Shown here one piece after another: positions 15,658 through 25,630 of a stretch of 64,000 nucleotides of DNA (the first letter of the stretch is position 1; the number at the start of each line of letters is the position of its first letter). Both the position numbers and the translations under genes were made by a program. Below the pieces are notes generated by a model. It was not told the origin of the DNA and did not search any database. It saw nothing but the letters and a program-made list of their open reading frames with translations. Where the stretch lies: NCBI GenBank assembly GCA_946040795.1, contig CAMGCK010000002.1, forward strand, positions 1-64,000. The letters run 5' to 3'. This DNA comes from an uncultured Lachnospiraceae bacterium (GTDB taxonomy: Bacteria; Bacillota; Clostridia; Lachnospirales; Lachnospiraceae).

Positions 15658-16974
15658 TCAGAAGATACTGTCGTACTCTCTTTCAACCATTCTTCCACCG
15701 ATCTGCTGGAGGGTTTCAAGGATAACACCGACGATAATGATCAGTGACGTACCCAGGAAGCTGACTCTTGAGATGTTGAAGACGCCTGCAACTACGATGG
15801 GGATGAGTGCCACGATGGACAGTGCAACCGCACCGATGAATACGATGTAGTTCAGAACTGAATTCAGATAATCGGCCGTCGGCTTGCCGGGACGGATACC
15901 CGGAACAAAACCGCCCTGCTTCTTTAAGTTGTCTGCTACTTCATTCGGATTAAAGGTAATCGAAGTATAGAAGTAAGCAAATACAAAGATCAGAAGAAGA
16001 TAGAAAATGCAGCCGAATGAATAGTACCAGCCGATGTTAGCATTGAACCAGTAGTTTGAGCTTAAGAACATAACGATCTTACCCCAAACGGTATTGTAGT
16101 TCATGCCGCCTGCAAACTGAGAAATCATTGCCGGCAGAGACATCAGAGAAGATGCAAAAATGACCGGAATGACGCTTGCAGTTAAAACCTTAAGCGGAAT
16201 GTGGCTGGACTGACCGCCAACGGAGCGACGGCCCTGGATCTTACCGGAATACTGAACGTTGATCTTACGGGAAGCACCATTGACCCAAACTACAAATGCC
16301 ACAATTGCAAGAATAACAGCAATTACAAGAATGGATACAACGATAGCAGCCGGAACGCTCTTTCCGCTGGTGAATTTCGTAAATACAACACCAAGTTCCT
16401 GCGGAATGCCGGACAGGATGTTGACTACAAGTACAATGGAGATACCATTGCCGATGCCCTTATCGGTAATGCACTCACCGATCCACATCAGGAATGCGGA
16501 GCCGGCGGTCAGGGTGATCACACATGCAATGACATAGAATGCATTGTAGGTGGTGAACAGTCCCTGGTTACCAAAGCCGATGGACATTGCGGTTGCTTCG
16601 ATCATAGCAAGAACGACCGTCGCATAACGGGTGATCTTCTGGATCTTCTTTCTTCCTTCATTGCCTTCACGCTGCAGTTCCTCTAACTTCGGAATTGCAA
16701 TCGTTAAAAGCTCAACGATAATGGAAGCCGTGATGTACGGGGTAATGCTCAGTGCCAGAATGGAGAAGCTCTCCATTGAGTTGCCTGTAAATGAATTAAA
16801 GATATTAAAAGCATCACTCGAGAGTGAGGAAAAGATCTGCGCGATCACCGTGGGGTCAGTTCCGGGGACCGGAATCTGAGCACCCACACGGATCACTACG
16901 ATCATAAGAAACGTGAACAGAAGACGTTTCCGAATATCTTCAATTCTCCAGGCACTTTTGAGTGTTTTTAACAT
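15658..16974 (-). CDS. secY: preprotein translocase subunit SecY
   Basis: SecY, 438 residues with ten hydrophobic segments, the channel of the Sec translocon. Conserved blocks include IPVPGTDP in the first periplasmic loop (plug region), GNGISIV, IPLKVLTASVIPVIFASS and FNPNEVADNLKKQGGFVPGIRPG, the cytoplasmic loop that contacts SecA and the ribosome. Its start overlaps the rplO stop by one base. Confidence 0.97.
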   Translation of the reverse strand: MLKTLKSAWRIEDIRKRLLFTFLMIVVIRVGAQIPVPGTDPTVIAQIFSSLSSDAFNIFNSFTGNSMESFSILALSITPYITASIIVELLTIAIPKLEELQREGNEGRKKIQKITRYATVVLAMIEATAMSIGFGNQGLFTTYNAFYVIACVITLTAGSAFLMWIGECITDKGIGNGISIVLVVNILSGIPQELGVVFTKFTSGKSVPAAIVVSILVIAVILAIVAFVVWVNGASRKINVQYSGKIQGRRSVGGQSSHIPLKVLTASVIPVIFASSLMSLPAMISQFAGGMNYNTVWGKIVMFLSSNYWFNANIGWYYSFGCIFYLLLIFVFAYFYTSITFNPNEVADNLKKQGGFVPGIRPGKPTADYLNSVLNYIVFIGAVALSIVALIPIVVAGVFNISRVSFLGTSLIIIVGVILETLQQIGGRMVEREYDSIF

Positions 16975-17414
16975 CAGATCACCTCGATACTTCCGCCTGC
17001 AGCTTCGATCTTAGCCTTAGCGCTCTCAGAGCAAGCATTGACCTTAACAGTAAGCTTCTTGGTTAACTCTCCGTTTCCTAAGATTTTAACGCCATCAAGT
17101 GCGTTCTTGATAACACCGGCTTCCAGTAAAGCTTCAATGGTTACAACGGTGTCATTTTCAAAACGCTCCAGAGCGGATACGTTGATTGCAACGATATCCT
17201 TCGTATTGCGGTTGGTGAAACCACGCTTCGGGAGACGTCTGTATAAAGGCATCTGACCACCTTCAAAACCAGGTCTCGGAGCTCCGGAACGTGCTTTCTG
17301 ACCCTTATGACCCTTACCGGCAGTCTTGCCGTTTCCTGAACCGTGACCACGACCACGTCTGAAGTTATCGTTGTGAACGGATCCCTCGGCCGGAGTTAAT
17401 TTAGATAAATTCAT
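16974..17414 (-). CDS. rplO: 50S ribosomal protein L15
   Basis: L15, 146 residues. The N-terminus [20 protein letters not shown], the Gly/Arg-rich extension [20 protein letters not shown] and [18 protein letters not shown] identify it. Translationally coupled to secY. Confidence 0.97.
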   Translation of the reverse strand: MNLSKLTPAEGSVHNDNFRRGRGHGSGNGKTAGKGHKGQKARSGAPRPGFEGGQMPLYRRLPKRGFTNRNTKDIVAINVSALERFENDTVVTIEALLEAGVIKNALDGVKILGNGELTKKLTVKVNACSESAKAKIEAAGGSIEVI

Positions 17415-17428
17415 TTAAGCACCTCCGA

Positions 17429-17620
17429 TTACTCTTCAACTTTTACTAAATGATTTACATGCCAGATCATGCCGCGAACTGCTGCATTATCCGGTAATTC
17501 AACGGTCTGATGTAACTTGTGAAGACCTAAAGCTTCAACAGTCGCACGCTGCTTCGGAATTGCAGCGATAGGAGACTTCACTAAAGTAATTTTCAATGTT
17601 TTTTCTGCAGCCATTTTCAA
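17429..17620 (-). CDS. rpmD: 50S ribosomal protein L30
   Basis: L30, 63 residues, containing [20 protein letters not shown] and the end [13 protein letters not shown]. Normal position between rpsE and rplO. Confidence 0.96.
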   Translation of the reverse strand: MKMAAEKTLKITLVKSPIAAIPKQRATVEALGLHKLHQTVELPDNAAVRGMIWHVNHLVKVEE

Positions 17621-17632
17621 ATCCTCCTTAGA

Positions 17633-18145
17633 TTAGATCTCGTCAACAGACTTGCCGCGAAGCTGAGCAACCTGCTCCGGGGTCTTCAGCGCCTTCAGGC
17701 CTTCCAGCGTAGCAAAAACAACGTTCTGCTTGTTGTTGGAACCTAAAGACTTGGTACGAATGTTCTTTAAACCAGCAAGTTCGCAAACGGAACGAGCCGG
17801 ACCGCCAGCGATGATACCGGTACCTTCCGGGCTTCTCTTCAGAAGAACTGAGGAGCTGCCGAACTTACCGATCAGATCGTGCGGAATACTGTTATTTGCG
17901 TCAAGTGCAACAGTGATCATATGCTTTTCAGCATCCTGCTTAGCCTTGCGGATAGCTTCCGGAACTTCGGTAGCCTTACCGGTGCCTGCACCTACGTGAC
18001 CATTCTTGTCTCCGACAACTACTAACGCGGAGAAACGCATGTTACGGCCGCCCTTTACGGTCTTACTAACACGCTTGATGGCTACTACACTGTCTTCTAA
18101 TTCAGAACGGTTCTCTTCGAAATTTTCGCGATTATCACGAGCCAT
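17633..18145 (-). CDS. rpsE: 30S ribosomal protein S5
   Basis: S5, 170 residues, important for decoding accuracy. The double-stranded-RNA-binding N-domain ends in [20 protein letters not shown]; the C-domain contains [13 protein letters not shown] and [16 protein letters not shown]. Between rplR and rpmD. Confidence 0.97.
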   Translation of the reverse strand: MARDNRENFEENRSELEDSVVAIKRVSKTVKGGRNMRFSALVVVGDKNGHVGAGTGKATEVPEAIRKAKQDAEKHMITVALDANNSIPHDLIGKFGSSSVLLKRSPEGTGIIAGGPARSVCELAGLKNIRTKSLGSNNKQNVVFATLEGLKALKTPEQVAQLRGKSVDEI

Positions 18146-18163
18146 TGTGTTTTTTCCTCCTTA

Positions 18164-18526
18164 TTAGAATTTGAGACCAGCTTCACGAGCTGCATCTGCT
18201 AATGCCTGGATCTTACCATGATAGATGAAACCACCACGGTCAAATACTACTTCTTCAATACCAGCATCAAGTGCCTTCTTGCCGATGTAAGCGCCGAGCT
18301 TTTCAGCTGCTTCTACATCATTGGTCTTCTCTAAACCAAGTTCCTTGGTGAGGGTAGATGCTGCTACAAGAGTCTTGCCTACTGTATCGTCAATGATCTG
18401 CACATACATATGATTGTTGCTGCGGAAAACAGACATACGCGGTCTTTCAGAAGTACCGTTTAAGTGTCTGCGAAGTCTTCTGTGCTTTTCCTGGCGAACT
18501 GCTGCTCTGGATACTTTGCTAACCAT
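18164..18526 (-). CDS. rplR: 50S ribosomal protein L18
   Basis: L18, 120 residues, a 5S rRNA-binding protein. Seen in [24 protein letters not shown] blocks, [15 protein letters not shown] and [19 protein letters not shown]. Normal spc-operon position. Confidence 0.97.
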   Translation of the reverse strand: MVSKVSRAAVRQEKHRRLRRHLNGTSERPRMSVFRSNNHMYVQIIDDTVGKTLVAASTLTKELGLEKTNDVEAAEKLGAYIGKKALDAGIEEVVFDRGGFIYHGKIQALADAAREAGLKF

Positions 18527-18544
18527 ATCTTCTACCTCTCCTTA

Positions 18545-19087
18545 TTATTTCTTACCGGTCTTACCGACTTTACGTCTGATTACTTCATCAGCGTACTTGA
18601 TACCCTTGCCCTTATACGGCTCAGGCTGTCTCTTGGAGCGGATCTCCGCTGCGTACTGACCGACTTTTTCCTTATCGATACCCTCGACGATGATCTTATT
18701 CTGGCCTTCCAGCTTGGACTCAAGGCCTTCCGGATCAACCATATCGATCTGATGAGAATATCCTAAGAAGAGGGTTAAGGTCTTACCGGACTTCTGTGCT
18801 CTGTAACCAACACCATTAACCTCAAGAACCTTCTTGTAACCTTCGGTAACACCAACAACCATGTTGTTTAACAGGGTTCTGGTTAAACCGTGAAGGGACT
18901 TCATCTTCTTAAGATCGTTCGGACGGCTGACAGTAATAACATCGCCTTCAACCTTGATTTCCATTTCCGGAGCGAGAGCTCTTACAAGAGTGCCCTTCGG
19001 TCCTTTTACAGTCACATTGTTATTTTCTGCTACTTCTACAGTTACACCTGCGGGAATAGCGATCGGCATTTTTCCAATACGTGACAT
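18545..19087 (-). CDS. rplF: 50S ribosomal protein L6
   Basis: L6, 180 residues, two repeated alpha/beta domains near the factor-binding site. [15 protein letters not shown] at the start and the end [21 protein letters not shown] block (here [13 protein letters not shown]) identify it. I start at the second of two close ATG codons because GGAGG lies directly against the first and seven to eight bases before the second. Confidence 0.97.
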   Translation of the reverse strand: MSRIGKMPIAIPAGVTVEVAENNNVTVKGPKGTLVRALAPEMEIKVEGDVITVSRPNDLKKMKSLHGLTRTLLNNMVVGVTEGYKKVLEVNGVGYRAQKSGKTLTLFLGYSHQIDMVDPEGLESKLEGQNKIIVEGIDKEKVGQYAAEIRSKRQPEPYKGKGIKYADEVIRRKVGKTGKK

Positions 19088-19125
19088 GCCCATACCTCCA
19101 TAAAATTAATATTGTGGATTATAAA

Positions 19126-19527
19126 TTACCAAATGTAAGCGAGGATCTCGCCGCCTACGTTCTCTTTTCTTGCCTGCTTATCAGTCATGATGCCCTTGTT
19201 GGTTGAAACAATTGCAATACCAAGACCGCCCAGGACCTTCGGCATATCTTCCTTGCCGGCGTATACACGTAAGCCCGGCTTGGAGATTCTCTTAATGCCG
19301 CTGATGATCTTTTCATTCTTATCCTTACCGTACTTTAAGGTAATGTGGATGTTCTGGAAAGCACCATCATCTACTAAATCGTATTTTGCAATGTAGCCCT
19401 CGTCCAGTAAGATCTTAGCAATAGCTAATTTCATCTTGGAAGCCGGTACATCAACAGTATCATGTTTTGCCGTATTTGCGTTACGGATTCTTGTAAGCAT
19501 ATCCGCGATCGGATCACTCATTGCCAT
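19126..19527 (-). CDS. rpsH: 30S ribosomal protein S8 (full copy)
   Basis: S8, 133 residues, a 16S rRNA binder in the platform. It begins [18 protein letters not shown] and ends with [19 protein letters not shown]. Its first 105 bases are repeated at 20322-20426 by the tandem duplication, but this copy is complete and directly precedes rplF. Confidence 0.97.
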   Translation of the reverse strand: MAMSDPIADMLTRIRNANTAKHDTVDVPASKMKLAIAKILLDEGYIAKYDLVDDGAFQNIHITLKYGKDKNEKIISGIKRISKPGLRVYAGKEDMPKVLGGLGIAIVSTNKGIMTDKQARKENVGGEILAYIW

Positions 19528-19542
19528 AATTCTACCTCCCTA

Positions 19543-19728
19543 TTACCAGCTGGCTTTCTTAACACCCGGAATCTCGCCCTTATAAGCAAGTTCACGGAAA
19601 CAAATTCTGCAAATACCGTACTTTCTTAAGTAAGCATGCGGACGACCACAAATTCTGCAGCGGGTGTATTCCTGAGTGGAAAACTTAGCCTTGCGTGACT
19701 GTCTGATCTTCTTTGAAGTCTTTGCCAT
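19543..19728 (-). CDS. rpsN: 30S ribosomal protein S14, zinc type (copy 1)
   Basis: S14 type Z, 61 residues, with the zinc knuckles CRICGRPH and CRICF (Cys24, Cys27, Cys40, Cys43). This is the copy next to the complete rpsH. An identical gene lies at 20442-20627. Confidence 0.97.
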   Translation of the reverse strand: MAKTSKKIRQSRKAKFSTQEYTRCRICGRPHAYLRKYGICRICFRELAYKGEIPGVKKASW

Positions 19729-19741
19729 GATATCCTCCTAA

Positions 19742-20293
19742 TTAATTAGCGCTCTTTTCAAAGGGCATGTTGAACAGAGATAAAAGATATCTTGCTTCTT
19801 CATCCGTCTTAGCGGTGGTGACGAAGATGATATCCATACCGCGAGTCTTGTCGATCTTATCGTACTCGATCTCGGGGAAGATCAGCTGTTCCTTGATACC
19901 AAGGGCATAGTTGCCTCTGCCATCGAAAGCGTTAGCGTTAACACCGCGGAAGTCTCTTACACGGGGAAGAGCCAGGCTGATAAGACGATCAGCGAACTCA
20001 TACATCTTCTGGCCACGAAGGGTAACCTTGCAGCCGATCGGCATGCCTTCACGGATCTTGAAGTTAGCAACGGACTTCTTAGCTTTGGTAACTACAGCCT
20101 TCTGACCGGTGATCTTTTCCATATCGGCGATGGCAGCGTCCAGAACCTTAGCATTTTCCTTAGCTTCACCAACACCCATATTGACAACGATCTTGTCTAA
20201 CTTCGGCACTTCCATGATATTCTTATACCCGAACTTTTCGATCATCTTTGCAACGATCTCGTTCTTGTATGTATCATATAATCTGTTATTCAT
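19742..20293 (-). CDS. rplE: 50S ribosomal protein L5 (copy 1)
   Basis: L5, 183 residues, binds 5S rRNA and contacts the P-site tRNA. Key blocks are [41 protein letters not shown] and [33 protein letters not shown] precedes the start. It is followed by rpsN and the full rpsH; an identical rplE stands at 20641-21192. Confidence 0.97.
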   Translation of the reverse strand: MNNRLYDTYKNEIVAKMIEKFGYKNIMEVPKLDKIVVNMGVGEAKENAKVLDAAIADMEKITGQKAVVTKAKKSVANFKIREGMPIGCKVTLRGQKMYEFADRLISLALPRVRDFRGVNANAFDGRGNYALGIKEQLIFPEIEYDKIDKTRGMDIIFVTTAKTDEEARYLLSLFNMPFEKSAN

Positions 20294-20315
20294 TGTTCAG
20301 TGCACTCCTTCCTAA

Positions 20316-20426
20316 TTAAGCAGCTAATTTCATCTTGGAAGCCGGTACATCAACAGTATCATGTTTTGCCGTATTTGCGTTACGGATTCTTGTAAGCATA
20401 TCCGCGATCGGATCACTCATTGCCAT
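20316..20426 (-). pseudogene. rpsH: truncated rpsH fragment at duplication junction
   Basis: Starts exactly like rpsH with its own ribosome-binding site, but after 35 codons (...VPASKMKLA) crosses the junction, adds one Ala and stops at TAA 20316-20318. The 36-residue product would be only the N-terminal helix of S8. If the duplication is real, this fragment is transcribed ahead of the full genes. Confidence 0.85.
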
Positions 20427-20441
20427 AATTCTACCTCCCTA

Positions 20442-20627
20442 TTACCAGCTGGCTTTCTTAACACCCGGAATCTCGCCCTTATAAGCAAGTTCACGGAAAC
20501 AAATTCTGCAAATACCGTACTTTCTTAAGTAAGCATGCGGACGACCACAAATTCTGCAGCGGGTGTATTCCTGAGTGGAAAACTTAGCCTTGCGTGACTG
20601 TCTGATCTTCTTTGAAGTCTTTGCCAT
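20442..20627 (-). CDS. rpsN: 30S ribosomal protein S14, zinc type (copy 2)
   Basis: Identical to the 61-residue S14 gene at 19543-19728, with the same four zinc-binding cysteines and the same flanks. It is not the Cys-free S14 paralogue that some Firmicutes keep for zinc starvation: there are no sequence differences at all, so it is a simple duplicate or assembly artefact. Confidence 0.9.
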   Translation of the reverse strand: MAKTSKKIRQSRKAKFSTQEYTRCRICGRPHAYLRKYGICRICFRELAYKGEIPGVKKASW

Positions 20628-20640
20628 GATATCCTCCTAA

Positions 20641-21192
20641 TTAATTAGCGCTCTTTTCAAAGGGCATGTTGAACAGAGATAAAAGATATCTTGCTTCTTC
20701 ATCCGTCTTAGCGGTGGTGACGAAGATGATATCCATACCGCGAGTCTTGTCGATCTTATCGTACTCGATCTCGGGGAAGATCAGCTGTTCCTTGATACCA
20801 AGGGCATAGTTGCCTCTGCCATCGAAAGCGTTAGCGTTAACACCGCGGAAGTCTCTTACACGGGGAAGAGCCAGGCTGATAAGACGATCAGCGAACTCAT
20901 ACATCTTCTGGCCACGAAGGGTAACCTTGCAGCCGATCGGCATGCCTTCACGGATCTTGAAGTTAGCAACGGACTTCTTAGCTTTGGTAACTACAGCCTT
21001 CTGACCGGTGATCTTTTCCATATCGGCGATGGCAGCGTCCAGAACCTTAGCATTTTCCTTAGCTTCACCAACACCCATATTGACAACGATCTTGTCTAAC
21101 TTCGGCACTTCCATGATATTCTTATACCCGAACTTTTCGATCATCTTTGCAACGATCTCGTTCTTGTATGTATCATATAATCTGTTATTCAT
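20641..21192 (-). CDS. rplE: 50S ribosomal protein L5 (copy 2)
   Basis: Identical to the 183-residue L5 gene at 19742-20293. This copy is the one next to rplX, so on the minus strand it would be read first, followed by rpsN copy 2, the rpsH fragment and then copy 1 of the set. Confidence 0.9.
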   Translation of the reverse strand: MNNRLYDTYKNEIVAKMIEKFGYKNIMEVPKLDKIVVNMGVGEAKENAKVLDAAIADMEKITGQKAVVTKAKKSVANFKIREGMPIGCKVTLRGQKMYEFADRLISLALPRVRDFRGVNANAFDGRGNYALGIKEQLIFPEIEYDKIDKTRGMDIIFVTTAKTDEEARYLLSLFNMPFEKSAN

Positions 21193-21214
21193 TGTTCAGT
21201 GCACTCCTTCCTAA

Positions 21215-21523
21215 TTAAGCAATAACTTCGCCGGTCTTCTTATTGACGCGAACCTTCTTGCCGTCCTTCACATCAAAGCCGATGCGAACGCCCTTACCCT
21301 TAACGCTGTACATAACGTTAGAGATATCGATCGGAGCTTCTCTCTCAATAATACCGCCCTGCGGATTTGCCTGACTCGGCTTAGCGTGCTTGGAGATCAT
21401 GTTGATGCCTTCAACAACAACGGTGTTGTTCTTGGTATCAACTGCTAATACCTTGCCTTCTTTGTCCTTATCCTTGCCGGCGATCACGATGACATTGTCG
21501 CCTTTTTTAATCTTCATTGCCAT
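21215..21523 (-). CDS. rplX: 50S ribosomal protein L24
   Basis: L24, 102 residues, an assembly initiator of the large subunit. The KOW motif [20 protein letters not shown] and [20 protein letters not shown] are visible. AGGAGG precedes the start. Between rplN and rplE. Confidence 0.97.
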   Translation of the reverse strand: MAMKIKKGDNVIVIAGKDKDKEGKVLAVDTKNNTVVVEGINMISKHAKPSQANPQGGIIEREAPIDISNVMYSVKGKGVRIGFDVKDGKKVRVNKKTGEVIA

Positions 21524-21535
21524 GGTGAATCCTCC

Positions 21536-21904
21536 TTATAATACTTCCGGAGCCAGAGAAACGATCTTCATGAACTGCTTGTCACGGAGTTCTCTTGCAA
21601 CCGGTCCAAAGATACGGGTTCCTCTCGGGGTACCGTCATCCTTGATGACAACTGCAGCGTTCTCATCGAAACGGATGTAGGAACCGTCTTTTCTGTGTGC
21701 GCCGTGTACAGTACGTACAACAACAGCCTTTACGACGTCACCCTTCTTAACAATGCCGCCCGGAGTTGCATCCTTGACGCTTGCTACGATGACATCACCA
21801 ATGTTTGCATATCTTCTTACAGAACCGCCCATAACGCGGATGCAAAGGAGTTCCTTCGCACCGGTATTATCAGCGACCTTTAATCTGGTTTCCTGCTGAA
21901 TCAT
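21536..21904 (-). CDS. rplN: 50S ribosomal protein L14
   Basis: L14, 122 residues, starting [19 protein letters not shown] and containing [20 protein letters not shown]. Normal spc-operon position between rpsQ and rplX. Confidence 0.97.
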   Translation of the reverse strand: MIQQETRLKVADNTGAKELLCIRVMGGSVRRYANIGDVIVASVKDATPGGIVKKGDVVKAVVVRTVHGAHRKDGSYIRFDENAAVVIKDDGTPRGTRIFGPVARELRDKQFMKIVSLAPEVL

Positions 21905-21932
21905 ACTAAAATGCTCCTTTCAAACCCACGCA

Positions 21933-22187
21933 TTACTTAGCGCGCTCGATAACTTCGACAAGACGCCATCTCTTGGTCTTGGAAAGCGGTCTGGTCTCCA
22001 TTACTCTAACAGTGTCGCCAACGTTGCAGGTATTCTCGTCATCCTGGGCATACAGCTTGTAGGTCTTCTTGACGATCTTACCGATTAAGGGATGCTTAAC
22101 GTTGTCGATAACAGCAACTACGATAGTTTTGTCCATTTTAGCGCTGACAACTTTACCCGTACGGGTCTTTCTTAAATTTCTTTCCAC
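21933..22187 (-). CDS. rpsQ: 30S ribosomal protein S17
   Basis: S17, 84 residues, an OB-fold protein binding 16S r[22 protein letters not shown] and [19 protein letters not shown] identify it. Between rpmC and rplN. Confidence 0.97.
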   Translation of the reverse strand: MERNLRKTRTGKVVSAKMDKTIVVAVIDNVKHPLIGKIVKKTYKLYAQDDENTCNVGDTVRVMETRPLSKTKRWRLVEVIERAK

Positions 22188-22203
22188 TTTAACATCCTCC
22201 TAA

Positions 22204-22404
22204 TCATTCAGCCTTAGCAGCGATCACAGTCTGAATACGGGCAATGTTCTTGCGAACGTCGTTGATACGAGCTGTGTTGTCAAGCTGATTTGTTGCGTTC
22301 TGGAATCTTAAGTTGAAGAGTTCCTTCTTTGCAGCAACGAGTTCTTCGTTCAGTTCTGCAACAGATTTCTGTCTTAAGTCTTCTACATATGTCTTAGTCT
22401 TCAT
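22204..22404 (-). CDS. rpmC: 50S ribosomal protein L29
   Basis: L29, 66 residues, a helical protein at the tunnel exit (SRP and trigger-factor docking area). It contains [20 protein letters not shown] and [17 protein letters not shown]. Its start overlaps the rplP stop by four bases. Confidence 0.96.
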   Translation of the reverse strand: MKTKTYVEDLRQKSVAELNEELVAAKKELFNLRFQNATNQLDNTARINDVRKNIARIQTVIAAKAE

Positions 22405-22832
22405 TCAGTTTCACCGCCTTCTAATTCCGCACGGGAAGCAATTTTGCACTTTACGGGGAGCTTGTACATAGCCAGACGTAAAGCTTCCTTCGCCGTCTCT
22501 TCCGGTACACCTGCGATCTCAAACATGACGCGGCCCGGCTTAACAACTGCTACCCAGTATTCAACTGAGCCCTTACCGGAACCCATTCGGGTTTCAGCCG
22601 GCTTAGCTGTGATGGGCTTATCCGGGAAGATCTTGATCCAAACCTGACCACCACGCTTTACGTAACGGGTAATTGCGATACGTGCTGCTTCGATCTGGTT
22701 GGAACGGATCCATGCCGGCTCTAATGATACAAGACCATATTCACCATTACTGATAGTATTTCCTCTAAGCGCCTTACCTCTCATGGTTCCGCGGAACTGC
22801 TTACGACGCTTAACTCTCTTCGGCATTAACAT
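22401..22832 (-). CDS. rplP: 50S ribosomal protein L16
   Basis: L16, 143 residues, near the A-site tRNA elbow. [39 protein letters not shown] and [20 protein letters not shown] are conserved. Coupled to rpmC by overlapping codons. Confidence 0.97.
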   Translation of the reverse strand: MLMPKRVKRRKQFRGTMRGKALRGNTISNGEYGLVSLEPAWIRSNQIEAARIAITRYVKRGGQVWIKIFPDKPITAKPAETRMGSGKGSVEYWVAVVKPGRVMFEIAGVPEETAKEALRLAMYKLPVKCKIASRAELEGGETE

Positions 22833-22834
22833 AG

Positions 22835-23491
22835 TTATTTATCGCTCCCTTCCTTTTTATTCTTAGTCGGAAGAACTTCACCCTTATAGATCCATACCTT
22901 TACGCCGACCTTGCCGTAAGTGGTATCTGCTTCTGCGAATCCATAATCGATATCAGCACGCAGAGTCTGAAGCGGAATGGTACCTTCTGAGTAGAACTCG
23001 GTACGAGCGATATCAGCACCGCCAAGACGACCAGCGCAGGATGCCTTGATACCAAGAGCACCGGCCTTCATGGTTCTCTGCATGGTGGACTTCATTGCAC
23101 GACGGAAGGAAACACGGTTCTCAAGCTGTGCAGCGATGTTTTCTGCAACGAGCTGAGCATCTCTATCCGGACGCTTGATTTCCTTAATGTCAACGAACAG
23201 CTTCTTGTCGGTCAGCTTGGAGATCTCAGCCTTCAGCTTTTCGATTTCAGCACCGCCCTTACCGATAACAACGCCCGGCTTTGCGGTGTGGATGATCACA
23301 CGTACACGGTCGGTAGAACGCTCGATCTCGATCTTGGAGATGCCTGCTGCGTATAATTTCTTCTTTACATAAACACGGATCTTGTGGTCTTCTACAAGAT
23401 TATCAGCAAAATCCTTCTCAGCGTACCATCTGGAATCCCAATCCTTGATGACACCAACTCTCATTCCATGAGGATTAACTTTCTGTCCCAT
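22835..23491 (-). CDS. rpsC: 30S ribosomal protein S3
   Basis: S3, 218 residues, at the mRNA entry channel. The KH domain ([20 protein letters not shown]) and the C-terminal domain ([32 protein letters not shown]) are both complete. Confidence 0.97.
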   Translation of the reverse strand: MGQKVNPHGMRVGVIKDWDSRWYAEKDFADNLVEDHKIRVYVKKKLYAAGISKIEIERSTDRVRVIIHTAKPGVVIGKGGAEIEKLKAEISKLTDKKLFVDIKEIKRPDRDAQLVAENIAAQLENRVSFRRAMKSTMQRTMKAGALGIKASCAGRLGGADIARTEFYSEGTIPLQTLRADIDYGFAEADTTYGKVGVKVWIYKGEVLPTKNKKEGSDK

Positions 23492-23503
23492 AAATGCCTC
23501 CTA

Positions 23504-23890
23504 TTATCTTTCGTCCAGGATGACGGTAATGTGGCTCGTGCGCTTTAAGATGCGGTATGCACGGCCCTGTGCTCTCGGATGAATTCTCTTCATCGTCGGT
23601 CCTTCGTTAGCGAAGCACTCTGCAACGTACAGGTTGTTCGGATTTAAACCGTTGTTGTTCTGAGCGTTTGCAGCAGCAGACTCGAGCAGCTTCTTGATAA
23701 GTGAAGATGCATATCTGGGATTGTAGGTTACAAGACCAAGAGCGTCATTGTAGCTCTTACCGCGGATCGCGTCGAGTACGAAGCAAGCCTTCTGTACGGA
23801 AACACGTGCGAAACTGAGCTTTGCAGACGGTCTTACGTCTTTCTGAGCGTTTCTCTCTCTCTTAATCTGGCTTCTATGTCCTTTTGCCAT
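23504..23890 (-). CDS. rplV: 50S ribosomal protein L22
   Basis: L22, 128 residues, lines the exit tunnel and includes the macrolide-relevant hairpin ([20 protein letters not shown]). It begins with a basic extension [14 protein letters not shown]. The gene follows a long, strongly foldable spacer rather than being packed against rpsS. Confidence 0.97.
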   Translation of the reverse strand: MAKGHRSQIKRERNAQKDVRPSAKLSFARVSVQKACFVLDAIRGKSYNDALGLVTYNPRYASSLIKKLLESAAANAQNNNGLNPNNLYVAECFANEGPTMKRIHPRAQGRAYRILKRTSHITVILDER

Positions 23891-24075
23891 GATTATTTGC
23901 CTCCTTGAAATATGAATATTTCACACCCCGGTGTGTCGTATTTCCAACAACACCGTGTGTGTCGCGCTACAACGATTCGTCATAGCTACGCGCCCTGTCC
24001 TTCACTCCGGAAGTTCTGCAATTGGGCTGTTTGCAGGTTCCGGAGTTAAATACGACAAGGTGTTATACAAATTAA
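23891..24075 (-). promoter_or_regulatory. structured leader ahead of rplV
   Basis: A 185-base gap inside the S10 operon with no gene. An outer stem GTCGTATTT/AAATACGAC (23935-23943 with 24048-24056) encloses a long hairpin (ACTCCGGAA/TTCCGGAGT at 24004-24012 and 24038-24046, with CTGCAA/TTGCAG inside) and a weaker CGCG-closed hairpin (about 23963-23992): a three-way junction. It shares GACACACACGG and ACGAATC with the leader before rpsJ. Most likely an autoregulatory mRNA element; the ligand is unknown. Confidence 0.6.
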
Positions 24076-24348
24076 TTAGGACCGCTTATCGTCCTTACCG
24101 TGACCTCTGTAGGTACGGGTTGCAACGAATTCACCAAGCTTATGTCCGACCATGTCTTCAGTGACATATACCGGAATATGCTTTCTGCCATCGTGAACTG
24201 CAAAAGTCAGACCAACGAATGACGGATAAATGGTGGAACGGCGAGACCAGGTCTTGATTACGGACTTCTGTCCTGAAGCGTTCATCGCATCAACCTTGTT
24301 CTTAAGGCTGGCATCGATGAAAGGTCCTTTCTTTAATGAACGAGCCAT
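24076..24348 (-). CDS. rpsS: 30S ribosomal protein S19
   Basis: S19, 90 residues, in the head of the small subunit. [20 protein letters not shown] and [19 protein letters not shown] are conserved. Between rplB and the rplV leader. Confidence 0.97.
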   Translation of the reverse strand: MARSLKKGPFIDASLKNKVDAMNASGQKSVIKTWSRRSTIYPSFVGLTFAVHDGRKHIPVYVTEDMVGHKLGEFVATRTYRGHGKDDKRS

Positions 24349-24367
24349 ACTGATTCCTCCTCCTTAA

Positions 24368-25210
24368 TTACTTAAGAGCTCTACCGTTCTTACGACGGAT
24401 GATGAGCTTGTTAGAAGACTTATTCTTCTTACGGGTCTTTAAGCCAAGAGCCGGCTTACCCCAAGGAGTGCTCGGACCCGGACGGCCGATCGGTGCACGT
24501 CCTTCACCACCACCGTGCGGATGGTCATTCGGGTTCATAACAGAACCGCGAACAGTAGGACGGATACCCATGTGACGCGTACGTCCGGCTTTACCGATAT
24601 TGATCAGGTTGTGCTCGCCATTGCCTACGACACCGATGGTAGCGCGGCACATGATCGGAACCTGTCTCATTTCACCTGACGGAAGACGAAGGGTTGCGTA
24701 CTTGCCTTCCTTAGCCATTAACTGAGCTGCGACACCAGCGGAACGAACCATCTGAGCGCCTGCACCCGGATAAAGCTCGATGTTGTGGACCTGAGAACCT
24801 ACCGGAACGTTTGCAAGCGGTAAGCAGTTACCGATTCTAGCTTCTGCGTTCTCACCGTTCATAACGGTCTGACCAACCTTAAGGCCTTCCGGAGCCAGGA
24901 TGTAGGACTTAACGCCGTCTGCATAGCAGATCAGTGCGATGTTTGCAGTTCTGTTCGGATCGTATTCGATGGAAAGAACAGTTGCTGCGATATCGTCCTT
25001 CTGTCTCTTGAAGTCGATGATTCTGTATTTTCTTCTGGAACCGCCGCCCTGATGACGAACGGTGATCTTACCCTGGTTGTTACGTCCAGAATTCTTCTTT
25101 AATGATTCAGTTAAAGACTTCTCCGGAGCAGCCTTGGTGATTTCTGCGAAATCGCTGCCGGACATCTGTCTTCTGGACGGAGTATAGGGATTATACTTCT
25201 TGATTCCCAT
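24368..25210 (-). CDS. rplB: 50S ribosomal protein L2
   Basis: L2, 280 residues, needed for subunit association and near the peptidyl-transferase centre. Blocks [20 protein letters not shown] and [20 protein letters not shown] are diagnostic, including the essential His of the HPHGGGEGR loop. I start at [15 protein letters not shown] behind AAAAGGAG; ten extra upstream residues in frame are not conserved. Confidence 0.97.
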   Translation of the reverse strand: MGIKKYNPYTPSRRQMSGSDFAEITKAAPEKSLTESLKKNSGRNNQGKITVRHQGGGSRRKYRIIDFKRQKDDIAATVLSIEYDPNRTANIALICYADGVKSYILAPEGLKVGQTVMNGENAEARIGNCLPLANVPVGSQVHNIELYPGAGAQMVRSAGVAAQLMAKEGKYATLRLPSGEMRQVPIMCRATIGVVGNGEHNLINIGKAGRTRHMGIRPTVRGSVMNPNDHPHGGGEGRAPIGRPGPSTPWGKPALGLKTRKKNKSSNKLIIRRKNGRALK

Positions 25211-25330
25211 AACAATTCTCCTTTTACTATTTGTTGTCACGCTTAGTATGCGTTTATCTGCGGAAGCATGTGGGTTTCATCTTCCGCTCTGCCTCCGCTT
25301 AATCCGAAGATCCCGGAGGGAAGGCTCAGA
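25211..25330 (-). promoter_or_regulatory. structured spacer between rplW and rplB
   Basis: 120 bases without a gene. Two hairpins are clear: GCGGAAG/CTTCCGC (25260-25266 with 25281-25287) and CCTCCG/CGGAGG (25292-25297 with 25314-25319). The rplB ribosome-binding site follows. No U-tract, so control of translation or RNA processing is more likely than termination. Confidence 0.45.
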
Positions 25331-25630
25331 TTACAGGCCTGCGAAGATTTCGATTTCCTTGGAATCTTCAGTTAACCAAACGATTGCCTTCTTCACCTTA
25401 TTGGTCTTACCTTCGGTACGACCGCGGCGCTTTGTCTTGCCGTCCATGTTTAAGGTGTTGACCTTTGCTACCTTGGTGCCCGGGAACATCTTCTCGACAG
25501 CCTCAGCGATCATGGTCTTATTAGCTTCGGTATGTACGAGGAAGGTGTACTTCTTATCAGCCATACCGTCCATGGACTTCTCAGTAACAACCGGTTTCAG
25601 GATGACGTCATAATACTGTACGTTTGCCAT
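25331..25630 (-). CDS. rplW: 50S ribosomal protein L23
   Basis: L23, 99 residues, main docking site for SRP and trigger factor at the tunnel exit. YDVILKPVVTEKSMDGMADK and the end IVWLTEDSKEIEIFAGL identify it. Its start overlaps the rplD stop by one base. Confidence 0.97.
   Translation of the reverse strand: MANVQYYDVILKPVVTEKSMDGMADKKYTFLVHTEANKTMIAEAVEKMFPGTKVAKVNTLNMDGKTKRRGRTEGKTNKVKKAIVWLTEDSKEIEIFAGL

Larger units (their letters stand above)
19423..21220. repeat. exact 899-bp tandem duplication (rplE-rpsN-rpsH')
   Basis: Bases 19423-20321 and 20322-21220 are identical wherever I compared them; the match runs one base further (a) at the right edge. Each unit carries a complete rplE with its ribosome-binding site, a complete rpsN and the first 105 bases of rpsH. 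The junction joins the rplX-rplE gap to the inside of rpsH without notable homology. It could be a recent duplication or an assembly error. Confidence 0.95.

Noticed and set aside
19543..20627. Two S14 genes as a zinc-dependent and zinc-independent pair
   Set aside because: The copies are identical and both carry four zinc cysteines, so it is a plain duplication.
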